A stretch of 34,899 bases of DNA from Klenkia soli (GCF_900103975.1 NZ_FNIR01000022.1:1-34899); one strand, 5' to 3'. Positions 7,447 to 16,010 are shown, counted from the first letter of the stretch. Translations and numbers: made by a program. Notes: generated from the sequence alone by a model not told the origin.

Positions 7447-9765
7447 CTACTGGACGTCGCCGTGCTCGGTGCCCTGGGGTGCCGTGCCCTCGTCGCCGGG
7501 GCCCTCGGACCCCGGCGTCGGGCCGGACTCGGCGCCCGCTGCGGCGGCACCGACCGGGGCCATCGAGCGGAGCAGGATCTGGCTGACGTCGAGGACCTCG
7601 ACGTGCTCGGCCGCCTCGCCCTTCTCCTTCTTGGTGTTCACCGCGTCGGAGAGCATCGTGATGCAGAACGGGCAGGCCGTGGAGATGACGTCGGGCTCGA
7701 GCTCGAGGGCCTCCTCGGTGCGGTTCATGTTGATCCGCGTGCCGATCTTCTCCTCCATCCACATGCGCGCACCCCCGGCGCCGCAGCAGAAGCCGCGGTC
7801 CTTGCAGCGGTGCATCTCCTGCGTGCGCAGGCCCTGGACGCTGTCCAGGATCTCGCGCGGCGGGGTGTAGACCTTGTTGTGCCGGCCCAGGAAGCACGGG
7901 TCGTGGTAGGTCACCTTGCGGTCGATCGGGGTGACCGGCACCAGCCGGCCCTCCTCGACGAGCTGGCCCAGCAGCTGGGTGTGGTGCACGACGTCGTAGT
8001 CGCCGCCCAGCTGCGGGTACTCCTTGTTGATCGAGTTGAAGCAGTGCGGGCAGGTCGCCACGATCTTGCGGCGGCCGGCCTCGCGCCCCTCGAACACGGT
8101 GTTCAGCGTCTCGACGTTCTCGGCCGCCAGCTGCTGGAAGACGAACTCGTTGCCCATGCGGCGGGCCGGGTCACCGGTGCAGGTCTCGCCCGAGCCCAGC
8201 ACGGCGAACTCGACGCCCGCGGTGTGCAGCAGCTCGGCGACGGCCTTGGTGACCTTCTTCGCGCGGTCGTCGATGGCCCCGGCGCAGCCCACCCAGAACA
8301 GGTACTCGACGTCGTCGTCGATCGCGCCCTCGACCTGGCGGACCGGGAAGGGCATGTCCTTCATCCACTCGTCGCGGGTGGACGGGCTGACGCCCCACGG
8401 GTTGCCCCGGTTCTCGAGGTTGCGCAGCATCACGCCGGCCTCGGAGGGGAAGCTGGACTCGATCAGCGTCTGGTAGCGGCGCATGTCCATGATGTGGTCG
8501 ACGTGCTCGATGTCGACCGGGCACTGCTCGACGCAGGCGCCGCAGCTGGTGCAGCTCCACAGCACGTCGGGGTCGATGACCCCGCCCTCCTCGAGCGTGC
8601 CGACCAGCGGCCGCTCGGCCTGGGCGTCGTTGGTGCCCTCGATCCGGGCGAAGCCGGAGTACCAGGTCTGCTCCATGGACGGCGCCTCGGGCGTCATCAC
8701 CGACTCGCCGCCGGCGGAGTCGCCCTTGCCGTCGCCGACCTCGCGGGCCCCCACCAGGTAGGGCGCCTTGGCGTAGAGGTGGTCCCGCAGGTCCATGATC
8801 ACCATCTTGGGCGACAGGGGCTTGCCGGTGTTCCAGGCCGGGCACTGGCTCTGGCACCGCCCGCACTCGGTGCAGGTGGTGAAGTCCAGCATCCCCTTCC
8901 AGGTGAAGTCCTCGATCTTGCCGCGGCCGAAGGTCGCGTCCTCGTCGGGGTCCTCGAAGTCGATCGGCACGCCGCCCGAGGTCATCGGCTGCAGGGCGCC
9001 GAGGGCGACGGCGCCGTCGGCCTCGCGCTTGAAGTAGATGTTGAAGAACGCGCTGAACCGGTGCCAGGCCACGCCCATCGTCAGGTTGCGCGCGATCACG
9101 ATCAGCCACACCAGGCTGACCACGATCTTCACGAAGGCGATGACGCTGACGACGTCGGCGTTGTCGGGGAAGAGGTTCGACAGCGCGGTGCTGATCGGGT
9201 GCGACCAGCCGGGGGCGTCGTCGATGCCCGAGGCGATCTTGGCGGCCCGGATCGAGAGGATGCAGATGCCGATGACCAGGACGACGGCCTCGACGAAGTA
9301 GCCGCGCCCCTCGTTGGAGCCGGTGAAGCGGCCGTTGCGCCCGGTGCGGCGGGGGTGGTCCTTCTGCCGGATGACGATCAGCACCAGGATGCCGACCACG
9401 GTGCCCAGGCCGATGACGTCGACGAACAGGTTCCACACGCCCCAGTTGCCGATCAGCGGCAGGTGGAACGTGGGGGAGAAGACCTCGCCGAAGGCCTCGA
9501 CCAGGGTGAGGAACAGCCCGTAGAAGCCGACCATCACGAACCAGTGCGCGGCACCGATGGTCGACCACTTGAGCATGCGGGTGTGCCCGAGGGACTCGAC
9601 CGCCAGGTTCTTCAGCCGCGGGCCCACCGGGCCGAACCGGGTGCCGTCGGGCTGGCCGGTCTTGATGACGGCGAGCATCTTGCGCACCGCCTGCGTCGCC
9701 AGCACCACGGCGACGACCAGCAGCAGCACGCACAGCGTGCCCAGGACGATCTGCAACGCGCCCAC
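7447..9765 (-). CDS. etfD: Membrane iron-sulfur electron-transfer-flavoprotein oxidoreductase (EtfD-like, heterodisulfide-reductase-related)
   Basis: A 772-residue protein. The N-terminal 270 residues hold about six membrane helices resembling the cytochrome-type subunit of nitrate/heterodisulfide reductases. Two 4Fe-4S motifs follow: CTECGRCQSQCP (about 297-308) and CTSCGACVEQCPVDIEH (about 403-419). The C-terminal half has CCG-type cysteine clusters (GETCTGDPARR with CPHCF, then CCGAGG with CPFC). A Glu/Pro/Gly-rich tail ends the protein. This layout matches M. tuberculosis Rv0338c, reported as EtfD, which passes electrons from acyl-CoA dehydrogenases via EtfBA to the membrane quinone pool in fatty-acid oxidation. 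GTG at 9765 has AGGGAG 5 bases upstream. A palindromic operator candidate overlaps its promoter. The homology call is firm; the EtfD role is transferred knowledge. Confidence 0.88.
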   Translation of the reverse strand: MGALQIVLGTLCVLLLVVAVVLATQAVRKMLAVIKTGQPDGTRFGPVGPRLKNLAVESLGHTRMLKWSTIGAAHWFVMVGFYGLFLTLVEAFGEVFSPTFHLPLIGNWGVWNLFVDVIGLGTVVGILVLIVIRQKDHPRRTGRNGRFTGSNEGRGYFVEAVVLVIGICILSIRAAKIASGIDDAPGWSHPISTALSNLFPDNADVVSVIAFVKIVVSLVWLIVIARNLTMGVAWHRFSAFFNIYFKREADGAVALGALQPMTSGGVPIDFEDPDEDATFGRGKIEDFTWKGMLDFTTCTECGRCQSQCPAWNTGKPLSPKMVIMDLRDHLYAKAPYLVGAREVGDGKGDSAGGESVMTPEAPSMEQTWYSGFARIEGTNDAQAERPLVGTLEEGGVIDPDVLWSCTSCGACVEQCPVDIEHVDHIMDMRRYQTLIESSFPSEAGVMLRNLENRGNPWGVSPSTRDEWMKDMPFPVRQVEGAIDDDVEYLFWVGCAGAIDDRAKKVTKAVAELLHTAGVEFAVLGSGETCTGDPARRMGNEFVFQQLAAENVETLNTVFEGREAGRRKIVATCPHCFNSINKEYPQLGGDYDVVHHTQLLGQLVEEGRLVPVTPIDRKVTYHDPCFLGRHNKVYTPPREILDSVQGLRTQEMHRCKDRGFCCGAGGARMWMEEKIGTRINMNRTEEALELEPDVISTACPFCITMLSDAVNTKKEKGEAAEHVEVLDVSQILLRSMAPVGAAAAGAESGPTPGSEGPGDEGTAPQGTEHGDVQ

Positions 9766-9813
9766 GGAACTCCCTCTCCCCGCACGTCGGGACGACGCCG
9801 GTGGCCGGCTCGG

Positions 9814-9851
9814 ACGATAGCCGAGCGCACCGACACGCTACTGGCGAGTAA
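9814..9851 (-). promoter_or_regulatory. etfD promoter with TetR-type palindrome over the -35 region
   Basis: On the minus strand TATCGT (9819-9814) is a good -10 box. About 17 bases upstream lies TTACTCGCCAGTAG (9851-9838), a partial palindrome of form TACT-N-GC-N-AGTA. Such sites are typical of TetR-family regulators of lipid metabolism, which would suit a fatty-acid-oxidation enzyme. The regulator is not encoded in this window. Confidence 0.5.
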
Positions 9852-9977
9852 CCCGGCGGGGGTGCCGACCCTCCCGCGGGTCGGCGTTGCTGCGCCCAGG
9901 TCGGCGTGACAACCTCTGGCGACCGCTCGACCTGCGCCGATCCCCCGGCGTGGTGGGCGGCGACGGGGAGGCGGCGG

Positions 9978-11033
9978 GTGCACGGGCAGGTGCGACGCCG
10001 GGTCTACCTGGCGATCTGCGTGCTGGGCCTGCTGGGCTGCGCGTGGCAGATCGTCCGCCCCGACGGCCACGCCCTCGAGCGGACCGTCTCGTTCCCGCTG
10101 CTGGCCGCGTTCCTGCTCGGCGCCGGCGCCGTCCTGCTGTGGTTGCCCTCGCGGCTGCGGTGGGTCGAGGTCGGCGGCTTCGTCGTCCTCGCGCTGGTCT
10201 GGCTGACCACGATGGCGCTGCAGCTGGCGGTCGCCCCCGACGACGACGCCGCGTGGGCCTCGCTGTTCCCCGGGGTCTTCGCCAACCTCTGCCTGCTCGT
10301 GCTGCTGGCCCACCTCTGGTTCGACACCCGGTGGGCCCTGGTCGCCTCGCTCACCGGCCCGCTGATCGCCCTGGTGGTGGGGCTGGTGCGCTTCCTCCCG
10401 GTCGCCCCGGGGGCGCGGAACTACGCGGTCGAGCTGGTCGGCGCCCTGGTCTACGTGGTCGTGCTGGCGATGCTGGCCTTCCTGATGGCGCGCAGCAAGG
10501 AGGCCCTCGCGGTGAGCCGGGCCGAGGCCGCGCGGCTGCGCGAGCTGGCGCACACCGACGTCCTGACCGGCCTGCCCAACCGGCGCAGCCTGATCGACGC
10601 GCTGCACACCGCGGTGCAGGACCGCCGGGCCGGGGGCAGCACCGCCGTCGTCCTGTTCGACCTCGACCACTTCAAGGCGGTCAACGACCGGTACGGCCAC
10701 GACGTCGGCGACCTGGTGCTCCAGGAGGTGGCCGACGTCGTCCTGTCCTCGCTGCGCCCGGACGCCGTGTTCGGGCGCTGGGGCGGCGAGGAGTTCCTGG
10801 TCGTCGTCCCGCGGGCCGACCTGGAGGCGGGGGTCGCGGTGGCCGAGCGGTTGCGCCGCGACATCGCGGCCCGCGGGTTCCCCGGCGGCCTCGCCATGAC
10901 CGCCAGCTTCGGGGTGAGCGTGCTCAGCGACGCCGACTCCGTCGACGCGGTGCTGCTGCGCGCCGACCGGCTGCTCTACGTGGCCAAGGAGGCCGGGCGC
11001 GACCTGGTCATCACCCGGCTGCCCCGTCCCTGA
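9978..11033 (+). CDS. Membrane-bound GGDEF protein, probable diguanylate cyclase
   Basis: About 351 residues from the preferred GTG at 9978, which has GGGGAGG six bases upstream; an earlier GTG at 9906 is in frame but lacks such a site. Five or six membrane helices (MASE-like, about 10-175) precede a short linker (RSKEALAVSRAEAARLRELAHTD) and the GGDEF domain. That domain has DVLTGLPNRRSL, FDLDHFKAVNDRYGHDVGD and the active site GGEEF (269-273). The site is intact, so synthesis of cyclic di-GMP from GTP at the membrane is likely. The inhibitory site appears lost: the expected RxxD reads RPDA. It is divergent from etfD and followed by the dnaK promoter, with no obvious functional link. Confidence 0.9.
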   Translation: MHGQVRRRVYLAICVLGLLGCAWQIVRPDGHALERTVSFPLLAAFLLGAGAVLLWLPSRLRWVEVGGFVVLALVWLTTMALQLAVAPDDDAAWASLFPGVFANLCLLVLLAHLWFDTRWALVASLTGPLIALVVGLVRFLPVAPGARNYAVELVGALVYVVVLAMLAFLMARSKEALAVSRAEAARLRELAHTDVLTGLPNRRSLIDALHTAVQDRRAGGSTAVVLFDLDHFKAVNDRYGHDVGDLVLQEVADVVLSSLRPDAVFGRWGGEEFLVVVPRADLEAGVAVAERLRRDIAARGFPGGLAMTASFGVSVLSDADSVDAVLLRADRLLYVAKEAGRDLVITRLPRP

Positions 11034-11059
11034 CCCCCCGGGAACACGCGAGGGGGGTC
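11032..11059 (+). terminator. Possible terminator of the GGDEF gene
   Basis: An 8-bp inverted repeat (GACCCCCC at 11032-11039, GGGGGGTC at 11052-11059) with a 12-base loop starts within the stop codon. It overlaps the SigR/SigH-type -35 element of dnaK. No T-run follows, so termination is uncertain. Confidence 0.4.
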
Positions 11060-11066
11060 TGCCGTT
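11040..11066 (+). promoter_or_regulatory. SigR/SigH-type promoter candidate for the dnaK operon
   Basis: GGGAAC (11040-11045), an 18-base spacer and GTT (11064-11066) match the GGAAY-N18-GTT pattern of actinobacterial redox/heat sigma factors SigR/SigH. The same element with the same spacing occurs before clpB (19976-20001), which supports both. Confidence 0.6.
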
Positions 11067-11081
11067 ACGGTGGGCAGGAAA

Positions 11082-11102
11082 GTTGAGCGGACCGGGCGCA
11101 AG
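11082..11102 (+). promoter_or_regulatory. HAIR-like HspR operator before dnaK
   Basis: GTTGAGC, seven bases, then GCGCAAG resembles the HAIR consensus CTTGAGT-N7-ACTCAAG at 10 of 14 arm positions, with exact spacing. It lies 79 bases before the dnaK ATG and just downstream of the SigR/SigH-type element, so bound HspR could block transcription. HspR is encoded by the fourth gene of this operon. Confidence 0.65.
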
Positions 11103-11180
11103 CCCCCGGGGCCACCGAGCCGCTCGACCACCGGACCTGCACCGCACCCCTGATCCCGCACGAGAGAGGCCACACCACCC

Positions 11181-13049
11181 ATGGCACGAGCTGTCGGCAT
11201 CGACCTCGGCACCACGAACTCCGTCGTCACCGTCCTGGAGGGTGGCGAGCCCACCGTCATCGCCAACTCCGAGGGCTCCCGCACCACCCCGTCGGTCGTC
11301 GCCTTCGCCAAGAACGGCGAGGTGCTGGTCGGCCAGTCCGCGAAGAACCAGGCCGTCACCAACGTCGACCGCACCATCCGCTCCGTGAAGCGGCACATGG
11401 GCACCGACTGGAAGACCGCCGACATCGACGGCAAGACGTACACGCCGCAGGAGATCAGCGCCCGTGTGCTGCAGAAGCTCAAGCGCGACGCCGAGACCTA
11501 CCTGGGCGAGCCCGTCACCGAGGCCGTCATCACCGTCCCCGCCTACTTCGAGGACGCCCAGCGCCAGGCCACCAAGGAGGCCGGCGAGATCGCCGGGCTG
11601 AACGTCCTGCGCGTGGTCAACGAGCCCACCGCGGCCGCGCTGGCCTACGGCCTGGACAAGGGCGAGACCGAGCAGACCATCCTGGTCTTCGACCTCGGCG
11701 GCGGCACGTTCGACGTCAGCCTGCTCGAGATCGGCGACGGCGTCATCGAGGTCAAGGCCACCGCCGGTGACAACCAGCTCGGCGGTGACGACTGGGACCA
11801 GGCCGTCATGGACCACCTGGTCAAGCAGTTCAACGCCGCCAACGGCATCGACCTGTCCAAGGACAAGCTGGCGATGCAGCGCCTGCGCGAGGCAGCCGAG
11901 AAGGCCAAGATCGAGCTGTCGGGCGCGCAGTCGTCCAACGTCAACCTGCCCTACATCACCGCCGGGGCCGACGGTCCGCTGCACCTGGACGTCACGATCA
12001 CCCGCGCCGAGTTCCAGCGCATGACCCAGTCGCTGCTGGACCGCACCAAGGCGCCGTTCAACCAGGTGGTCCGCGACGCCGGCATCCCGGTGTCCTCGAT
12101 CGACCACGTCGTGCTCGTCGGCGGTTCCACCCGCATGCCGGCCGTCTCCGACCTGGTGCGCGAGCTCACCGGCGGCAAGGAGCCCAACAAGGGCGTCAAC
12201 CCCGACGAGGTCGTCGCCATCGGTGCCGCGCTGCAGGCCGGCGTGCTCCGCGGCGAGGTCAAGGACGTCCTGCTGCTCGACGTCACCCCGCTGTCCCTGG
12301 GCATCGAGACCAAGGGCGGGATCATGACCAAGCTCATCGAGCGCAACACCACGATCCCGACCAAGCGCTCCGAGATCTTCACGACGGCCGACGACAACCA
12401 GCCCTCCGTGCAGATCCAGGTCTTCCAGGGCGAGCGCGAGATGGCCGCCTACAACAAGAAGCTCGGCATGTTCGAGCTGACCGGTCTGCCCCCGGCGCCC
12501 CGCGGCGTCCCGCAGATCGAGGTGGCCTTCGACATCGACGCCAACGGCATCGTGCACGTCCACGCGAAGGACCTCGGCACCGGCAAGGAGCAGTCGATGA
12601 CGATCACCGGCGGCTCGGCCCTGCCCAAGGACGACATCGCCCGGATGATGGCCGACGCCGAGGCGCACGCCGAGGAGGACAAGAAGCGCCGCGACGAGGC
12701 CGAGACGCGCAACCTGGCCGAGTCGCTGCAGTACCAGACCGAGAAGTTCCTGGCCGAGAACGGCGACAAGATCCCCGAGGACAAGAAGGACGAGCTGGGC
12801 GCTGCCCTGACCGACCTGCGCTCCGCCCTGGGTGGTTCCGACATCGCCGCGATCAAGACCGCGCAGGAGAACGTCGCGCGGATCTCGCAGGAGGTCGGCG
12901 GTGCGCTCTATGCCCAGCAGGCCGAGAACGCGGCCGGTGCCGAGGGTCAGCCCGGTGCCGAGGGTGCCGGTGCCACCGGCGCGAGCCCGAGCAACGACGA
13001 CGACGTCGTCGACGCCGAGATCGTGGACGAGGACACCGACAAGAAGTGA
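11181..13049 (+). CDS. dnaK: Hsp70 chaperone DnaK
   Basis: A 622-residue Hsp70. The ATPase domain starts [15 protein letters not shown] and includes [14 protein letters not shown] and [12 protein letters not shown]. The substrate-binding domain includes [16 protein letters not shown] near 370, and the lid ends in an Ala/Gly-rich stretch and the acidic tail [14 protein letters not shown]. The length and tail match actinobacterial DnaK, which refolds client proteins in the cytoplasm with DnaJ and GrpE. It also acts as co-repressor with HspR in this phylum. A GAGAGG ribosome binding site lies 12 bases before the ATG. It is the first gene of an operon with grpE, dnaJ and hspR. A HAIR-like operator and a SigR/SigH-type promoter precede it. 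A 12-bp hairpin follows its stop codon. Confidence 0.99.
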   Translation: MARAVGIDLGTTNSVVTVLEGGEPTVIANSEGSRTTPSVVAFAKNGEVLVGQSAKNQAVTNVDRTIRSVKRHMGTDWKTADIDGKTYTPQEISARVLQKLKRDAETYLGEPVTEAVITVPAYFEDAQRQATKEAGEIAGLNVLRVVNEPTAAALAYGLDKGETEQTILVFDLGGGTFDVSLLEIGDGVIEVKATAGDNQLGGDDWDQAVMDHLVKQFNAANGIDLSKDKLAMQRLREAAEKAKIELSGAQSSNVNLPYITAGADGPLHLDVTITRAEFQRMTQSLLDRTKAPFNQVVRDAGIPVSSIDHVVLVGGSTRMPAVSDLVRELTGGKEPNKGVNPDEVVAIGAALQAGVLRGEVKDVLLLDVTPLSLGIETKGGIMTKLIERNTTIPTKRSEIFTTADDNQPSVQIQVFQGEREMAAYNKKLGMFELTGLPPAPRGVPQIEVAFDIDANGIVHVHAKDLGTGKEQSMTITGGSALPKDDIARMMADAEAHAEEDKKRRDEAETRNLAESLQYQTEKFLAENGDKIPEDKKDELGAALTDLRSALGGSDIAAIKTAQENVARISQEVGGALYAQQAENAAGAEGQPGAEGAGATGASPSNDDDVVDAEIVDEDTDKK

Positions 13050-13055
13050 TCGGCC

Positions 13056-13094
13056 GGCCGGCCGGGGAGTCCGTCGTGGGCCCCCCGGCCGGCC
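13056..13094 (+). terminator. Hairpin between dnaK and grpE
   Basis: A perfect 12-bp G+C-only stem (13056-13067 with 13083-13094) with a 15-base loop lies 6 bases past the dnaK stop. It may be a leaky terminator or a processing/stabilising structure that makes dnaK mRNA more abundant than the downstream genes. Confidence 0.65.
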
Positions 13095-13129
13095 CGCACC
13101 CACCGTCGACAGCCACCCCAGGGGAGCAG

Positions 13130-13714
13130 ATGAGCGAGCAGAACGGTCCGGCCCCCGAGGTCGACCAGCCCGATGCCGTGACCGCCGAGGTCGTGGACGA
13201 ACCCACCGCACCCGCCACCGGCCAGGTGCCGGGCGAGGACGACGACCCGGCCGCCCGCCAGCTGGCGGAGCGCACCGAGGACCTGCAGCGGGTCACCGCT
13301 GAGTACGCCAACTACCGGCGGCGGGTCGACCGCGACCGGGTGACCGTCGTGGACCAGGCGGCCGAGCGGTTCGCCGGTCAGCTGATCCCGGTCGTCGACG
13401 ACATCGAGCGGGCCCGTGAGCACGGCGACCTGACCGGTGCGTTCAAGGTCGTCGCCGACCGCGTGCTCGGGCTGCTCGACGGCCTGGGCGTGACCACCTT
13501 CGGCGCGCCGGGCGACCCGTTCGACCCGGCCCTGCACGAGGCGGTCCTGCACGACACGTCCGCCGACGTGCAGGTGCCCACCGCGACCACAGTGCTGCGG
13601 CCCGGGTTCCGGCGCGGTGACCGCGTGCTGCGCACGGCGATGGTCGGCGTGACCGACCCCGAGCAGCCGGCACCGGCCGCGCCGGTGACGGCCGAGGACA
13701 CCCCGGCCGGCTGA
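13130..13714 (+). CDS. grpE: Nucleotide exchange factor GrpE
   Basis: About 194 residues starting at ATG 13130, which has GGGGAG four bases upstream; the frame is open further back to 13046 but that part looks non-coding. The acidic N-terminus (VTAEVVDEPTAP) is followed by a coiled coil with the GrpE pattern LQRVTAEYANYRRRVDRDR, then LIPVVDDIERAREHGD. The beta-domain has GDPFDPALHEAVLHD and VLRPGFRRGDRVLRTAMVGV. GrpE dimers release ADP from DnaK. It lies 80 bases after dnaK and 100 bases before dnaJ, and both gaps contain strong hairpins. Length and motifs are normal for the family. Confidence 0.97.
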   Translation: MSEQNGPAPEVDQPDAVTAEVVDEPTAPATGQVPGEDDDPAARQLAERTEDLQRVTAEYANYRRRVDRDRVTVVDQAAERFAGQLIPVVDDIERAREHGDLTGAFKVVADRVLGLLDGLGVTTFGAPGDPFDPALHEAVLHDTSADVQVPTATTVLRPGFRRGDRVLRTAMVGVTDPEQPAPAAPVTAEDTPAG

Positions 13715-13725
13715 CCGGCTCCACC

Positions 13726-13758
13726 GCGGTCGGGGCGACCTCGCGTCGCCCCGACCGC
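13726..13758 (+). terminator. Hairpin between grpE and dnaJ
   Basis: A perfect 14-bp stem (13726-13739 with 13745-13758) with loop CTCGC lies 11 bases past the grpE stop. No T-run follows. It could attenuate transcription into dnaJ-hspR or protect the grpE mRNA end. Confidence 0.7.
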
Positions 13759-13814
13759 ACCCGAACGATCCCGTCCGTCCACCGGACGCACACCGAGCAG
13801 GAGGGGGGCGCCCG

Positions 13815-15050
13815 ATGAGCACCCGGGACTTCATCGAGAAGGACTACTACGCCGCGCTGGGCGTCGCCAAGGACGCCGACGCCGCCGCGATCAAGAAGGC
13901 CTACCGGGCGCTGGCCCGCGACCTGCACCCGGACAAGAACCCCGGGAACGCGCAGGCCGAGGCCAAGTTCAAGGAGGCCTCCGAGGCCTACGGCGTCCTC
14001 TCGGACACCCAGAAGCGCAAGGAGTACGACGAGGCCCGCCGGCTGTTCGGCAGCGGCGGGTTCCGTCCCGGCGGCGCCGGCGGCGGCTTCCCCTCGGCCG
14101 GCGGCTACCCCTCCGGTGGTGGCGCGGGGCAGCCCTTCGACCTCGGTGACCTGTTCGGCGCGGCCGGCGGCCAGGCCGGCGCCGGCACCCGTGGCGGTGG
14201 CCTCGGCGACCTCTTCGGCGGGTTGTTCGGCGGCGGGGCGAGCGCTCCCGGCGGCACCCGCAGCAGGCAGCAGGCCGCGTCCGGCCCCGCGCGCGGGCAG
14301 GACGTCGAGACCGAGGCCACCCTCGCCTTCGACGAGGCCGTGCTGGGCGTGACGGTGCCGCTGCGCATGCAGAGCCCCGGGTCGTGCCCCACCTGCCACG
14401 GCACCGGCGCCAAGCCCGGCACCGCGCCGCACGCCTGCCCGGTCTGCGGCGGCGCGGGCGTGACCAGCCGCAGCCAGGGCGCGTTCGCGTTCTCCGAGCC
14501 GTGCCGCGAGTGCCGGGGCAGCGGCTCGGTCGTCGACGACCCCTGCGCCACCTGCAAGGGCAGCGGGATCACCGACCAGGTGCGCACCATCACCGTGCGC
14601 ATCCCGGCCGGCGTCAAGGACGGCCAGCGCATCCGGCTGGCCGGCAAGGGTGCTCCCGGTCGCCGCGGTGGTCCGGCCGGCGACCTGTTCGTCGTCGTCC
14701 ACGTGACCGGCAGCGAGCTGTTCGGCCGCAGCGGCGACGACCTCACCCTCGACGTCCCCATCACCTTCGCCGAGGCCGCCCTGGGCACCACGCTCACGGT
14801 GCCCACCCTCGACGGCACGGTCTCGCTCAAGGTGCCGCCGGGCACCTCGGGCGGGCGCACCTTCCGGGTCCGCGGCCGCGGCGTGCACGGCAAGTCCCGC
14901 ACCGGTGACCTGCTGGTCACGGTGACCATCGCGGTGCCCGGGTCGCTGAGCCCCGAGGCGCGGGCCGCGGTCGAGGCGCTGGCCGCCCAGCTCGACGAGG
15001 ACCCCCGCCCCGAGGTGACCGCCGCCGTGCGCACCGGAGGGGGTGCATGA
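13815..15050 (+). CDS. dnaJ: Hsp40 co-chaperone DnaJ (DnaJ1, hspR-linked type)
   Basis: A 411-residue type I J-protein. The J domain (about 9-75) has DYYAALGVAKDA and the HPD motif at 38-40 that triggers the DnaK ATPase. A long Gly/Phe/Ala/Ser-rich linker (about 78-165) follows. Four CxxCxGxG zinc repeats come next: CPTCHGTG, CPVCGGAG, CRECRGSG and CATCKGSG (about 192-258). The C-terminal substrate domain has VRIPAGVKDGQRIRLAGKG and ends in a short tail. AGGAGGGG precedes the ATG. Its stop (15048-15050) overlaps or nearly touches the hspR start, so the two are probably translationally coupled. It acts with DnaK in the cytoplasm. Confidence 0.98.
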   Translation: MSTRDFIEKDYYAALGVAKDADAAAIKKAYRALARDLHPDKNPGNAQAEAKFKEASEAYGVLSDTQKRKEYDEARRLFGSGGFRPGGAGGGFPSAGGYPSGGGAGQPFDLGDLFGAAGGQAGAGTRGGGLGDLFGGLFGGGASAPGGTRSRQQAASGPARGQDVETEATLAFDEAVLGVTVPLRMQSPGSCPTCHGTGAKPGTAPHACPVCGGAGVTSRSQGAFAFSEPCRECRGSGSVVDDPCATCKGSGITDQVRTITVRIPAGVKDGQRIRLAGKGAPGRRGGPAGDLFVVVHVTGSELFGRSGDDLTLDVPITFAEAALGTTLTVPTLDGTVSLKVPPGTSGGRTFRVRGRGVHGKSRTGDLLVTVTIAVPGSLSPEARAAVEALAAQLDEDPRPEVTAAVRTGGGA

Positions 15051-15051
15051 G

Positions 15052-15471
15052 GTGACCGACCCCCGGTCCGTGGCCGACGACGCCCCGGTCTTCGTCATCT
15101 CGGTGGCCGCCCAGCTGGCCGGCATGCACGCCCAGACGCTGCGCCAGTACGACCGGCTCGGCCTGGTGAGCCCTGGCCGCACGGCCGGCGGCGGCCGCCG
15201 GTACAGCCCCCGGGACGTCGCCCTGCTGCGCGAGGTGCAGCGGTTGAGCCAGGAGGACGGCGTCAACCTGGCCGGCATCAAGCGGATCATCGAGCTCGAG
15301 TCGCAGGTCGAGGCTCTGCAGGACCGGGTGCGCGAGCTGCTGGCCGAGGTCGAGGTCGCCCAGCACCGGGCCCTGGCGGCCGAGTCCGCGTTCCGGCCCG
15401 ACTTCGGCCACCCCTCCCCGGGCACCGCCCTGGTGGTCTGGCGGCCGCGCGGCCCGCGGAGCAGCCGGTGA
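15052..15471 (+). CDS. hspR: MerR-family heat-shock repressor HspR
   Basis: About 139 residues. The N-terminal helix-turn-helix reads FVISVAAQLAGMHAQTLRQYDRLGLVSPGRTAGGGRRYS and is followed by VNLAGIKRIIELESQVEALQDRV, nearly identical to mycobacterial and Streptomyces HspR. The C-terminus keeps the conserved ALVVWRPR. HspR binds HAIR operators with DnaK as co-repressor, so free DnaK shuts off its own operon. GTG 15052 is preferred because GGAGGGG lies 9 bases upstream; GTG 15043 is in frame but too close to that site. Likely targets here are the sites at 11082-11102 and 19969-19989. The downstream MarR gene may overlap it by GTGA. Confidence 0.97.
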   Translation: MTDPRSVADDAPVFVISVAAQLAGMHAQTLRQYDRLGLVSPGRTAGGGRRYSPRDVALLREVQRLSQEDGVNLAGIKRIIELESQVEALQDRVRELLAEVEVAQHRALAAESAFRPDFGHPSPGTALVVWRPRGPRSSR

Positions 15472-15512
15472 CCCCCGGGAACCCCGACGGGTCCCCGCAC
15501 GTCGAGGAGCAC

Positions 15513-16010
15513 GTGAGCACCGCGACGACCACCGCCGACCCCGCCGCGCACGAGGCGCACGTCCAGCTCGAGCGCGAGATCGCCCTGCTGCTCCGCCGGG
15601 CCCGCGCGATCCAGGGCCGGCTGGCCGGTGAGCTGCACAGCGGGCTGGACGGCGCCGCCTACGGGCTGCTGGTCCTGCTCGACGACGCCGGCCCGCTGCG
15701 CGCCAGCGACGTCGTCGTCCGGCTGGGGCTGGACAAGTCCACGGTCAGCCGGCAGGTCGCGTCCCTGGTGGACGCCGGGCTGGTCGACCGGGTCGCCGAC
15801 CCCGACGACGGCCGTGCGCAGGTGCTGTCCACCTCGGCCGAGGGCCACCGGCGGCTGTCCGAGATCCGCGACGCGCGGCGGGCCCGCTGGGAGGCCGACC
15901 TGGCCGACTGGCCCACCGACGACGTCGCCGCGCTCGGGTCGCTGCTCGGCCGGCTGAACCGGCTGGGCGAGGCCCGCGAGGCCCAGATGGGCACGCCCAC
16001 CCAGGGCTGA
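15513..16010 (+). CDS. MarR-family transcriptional regulator, last gene of the chaperone operon
   Basis: About 165 residues from GTG 15513, preceded by GAGGAG; an in-frame GTG at 15468 overlaps the hspR stop as GTGA and would add 15 residues. The winged helix has LRASDVVVRLGLDKSTVSRQVASLVDAGLVDRVADPDDGRAQVLS, followed by dimerisation helices. No sensory cysteine is present. Ligand and targets are unknown. It resembles the MarR protein at 16162-16632 through the wing and C-terminal helix (DGRA, then W-x-A-x-LA-x-W), so the two may be a tandem duplication. The tight junction with hspR and the terminator at 16030-16061 suggest it is transcribed with the heat-shock genes. Confidence 0.9.
   Translation: MSTATTTADPAAHEAHVQLEREIALLLRRARAIQGRLAGELHSGLDGAAYGLLVLLDDAGPLRASDVVVRLGLDKSTVSRQVASLVDAGLVDRVADPDDGRAQVLSTSAEGHRRLSEIRDARRARWEADLADWPTDDVAALGSLLGRLNRLGEAREAQMGTPTQG

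Noticed and set aside
13046-13129. N-terminal extension of GrpE
   Set aside because: The open frame continues upstream, but it covers the dnaK/grpE hairpin and the ATG at 13130 has a proper ribosome site.
9612-13211. 1199-codon open frame antisense to dnaK and the GGDEF gene
   Set aside because: Same base-composition artefact; it runs across two real genes and the dnaK promoter.
15241-15262. TTGAGC sequence inside hspR as another HAIR site
   Set aside because: Only one arm is present and it lies within conserved codons.
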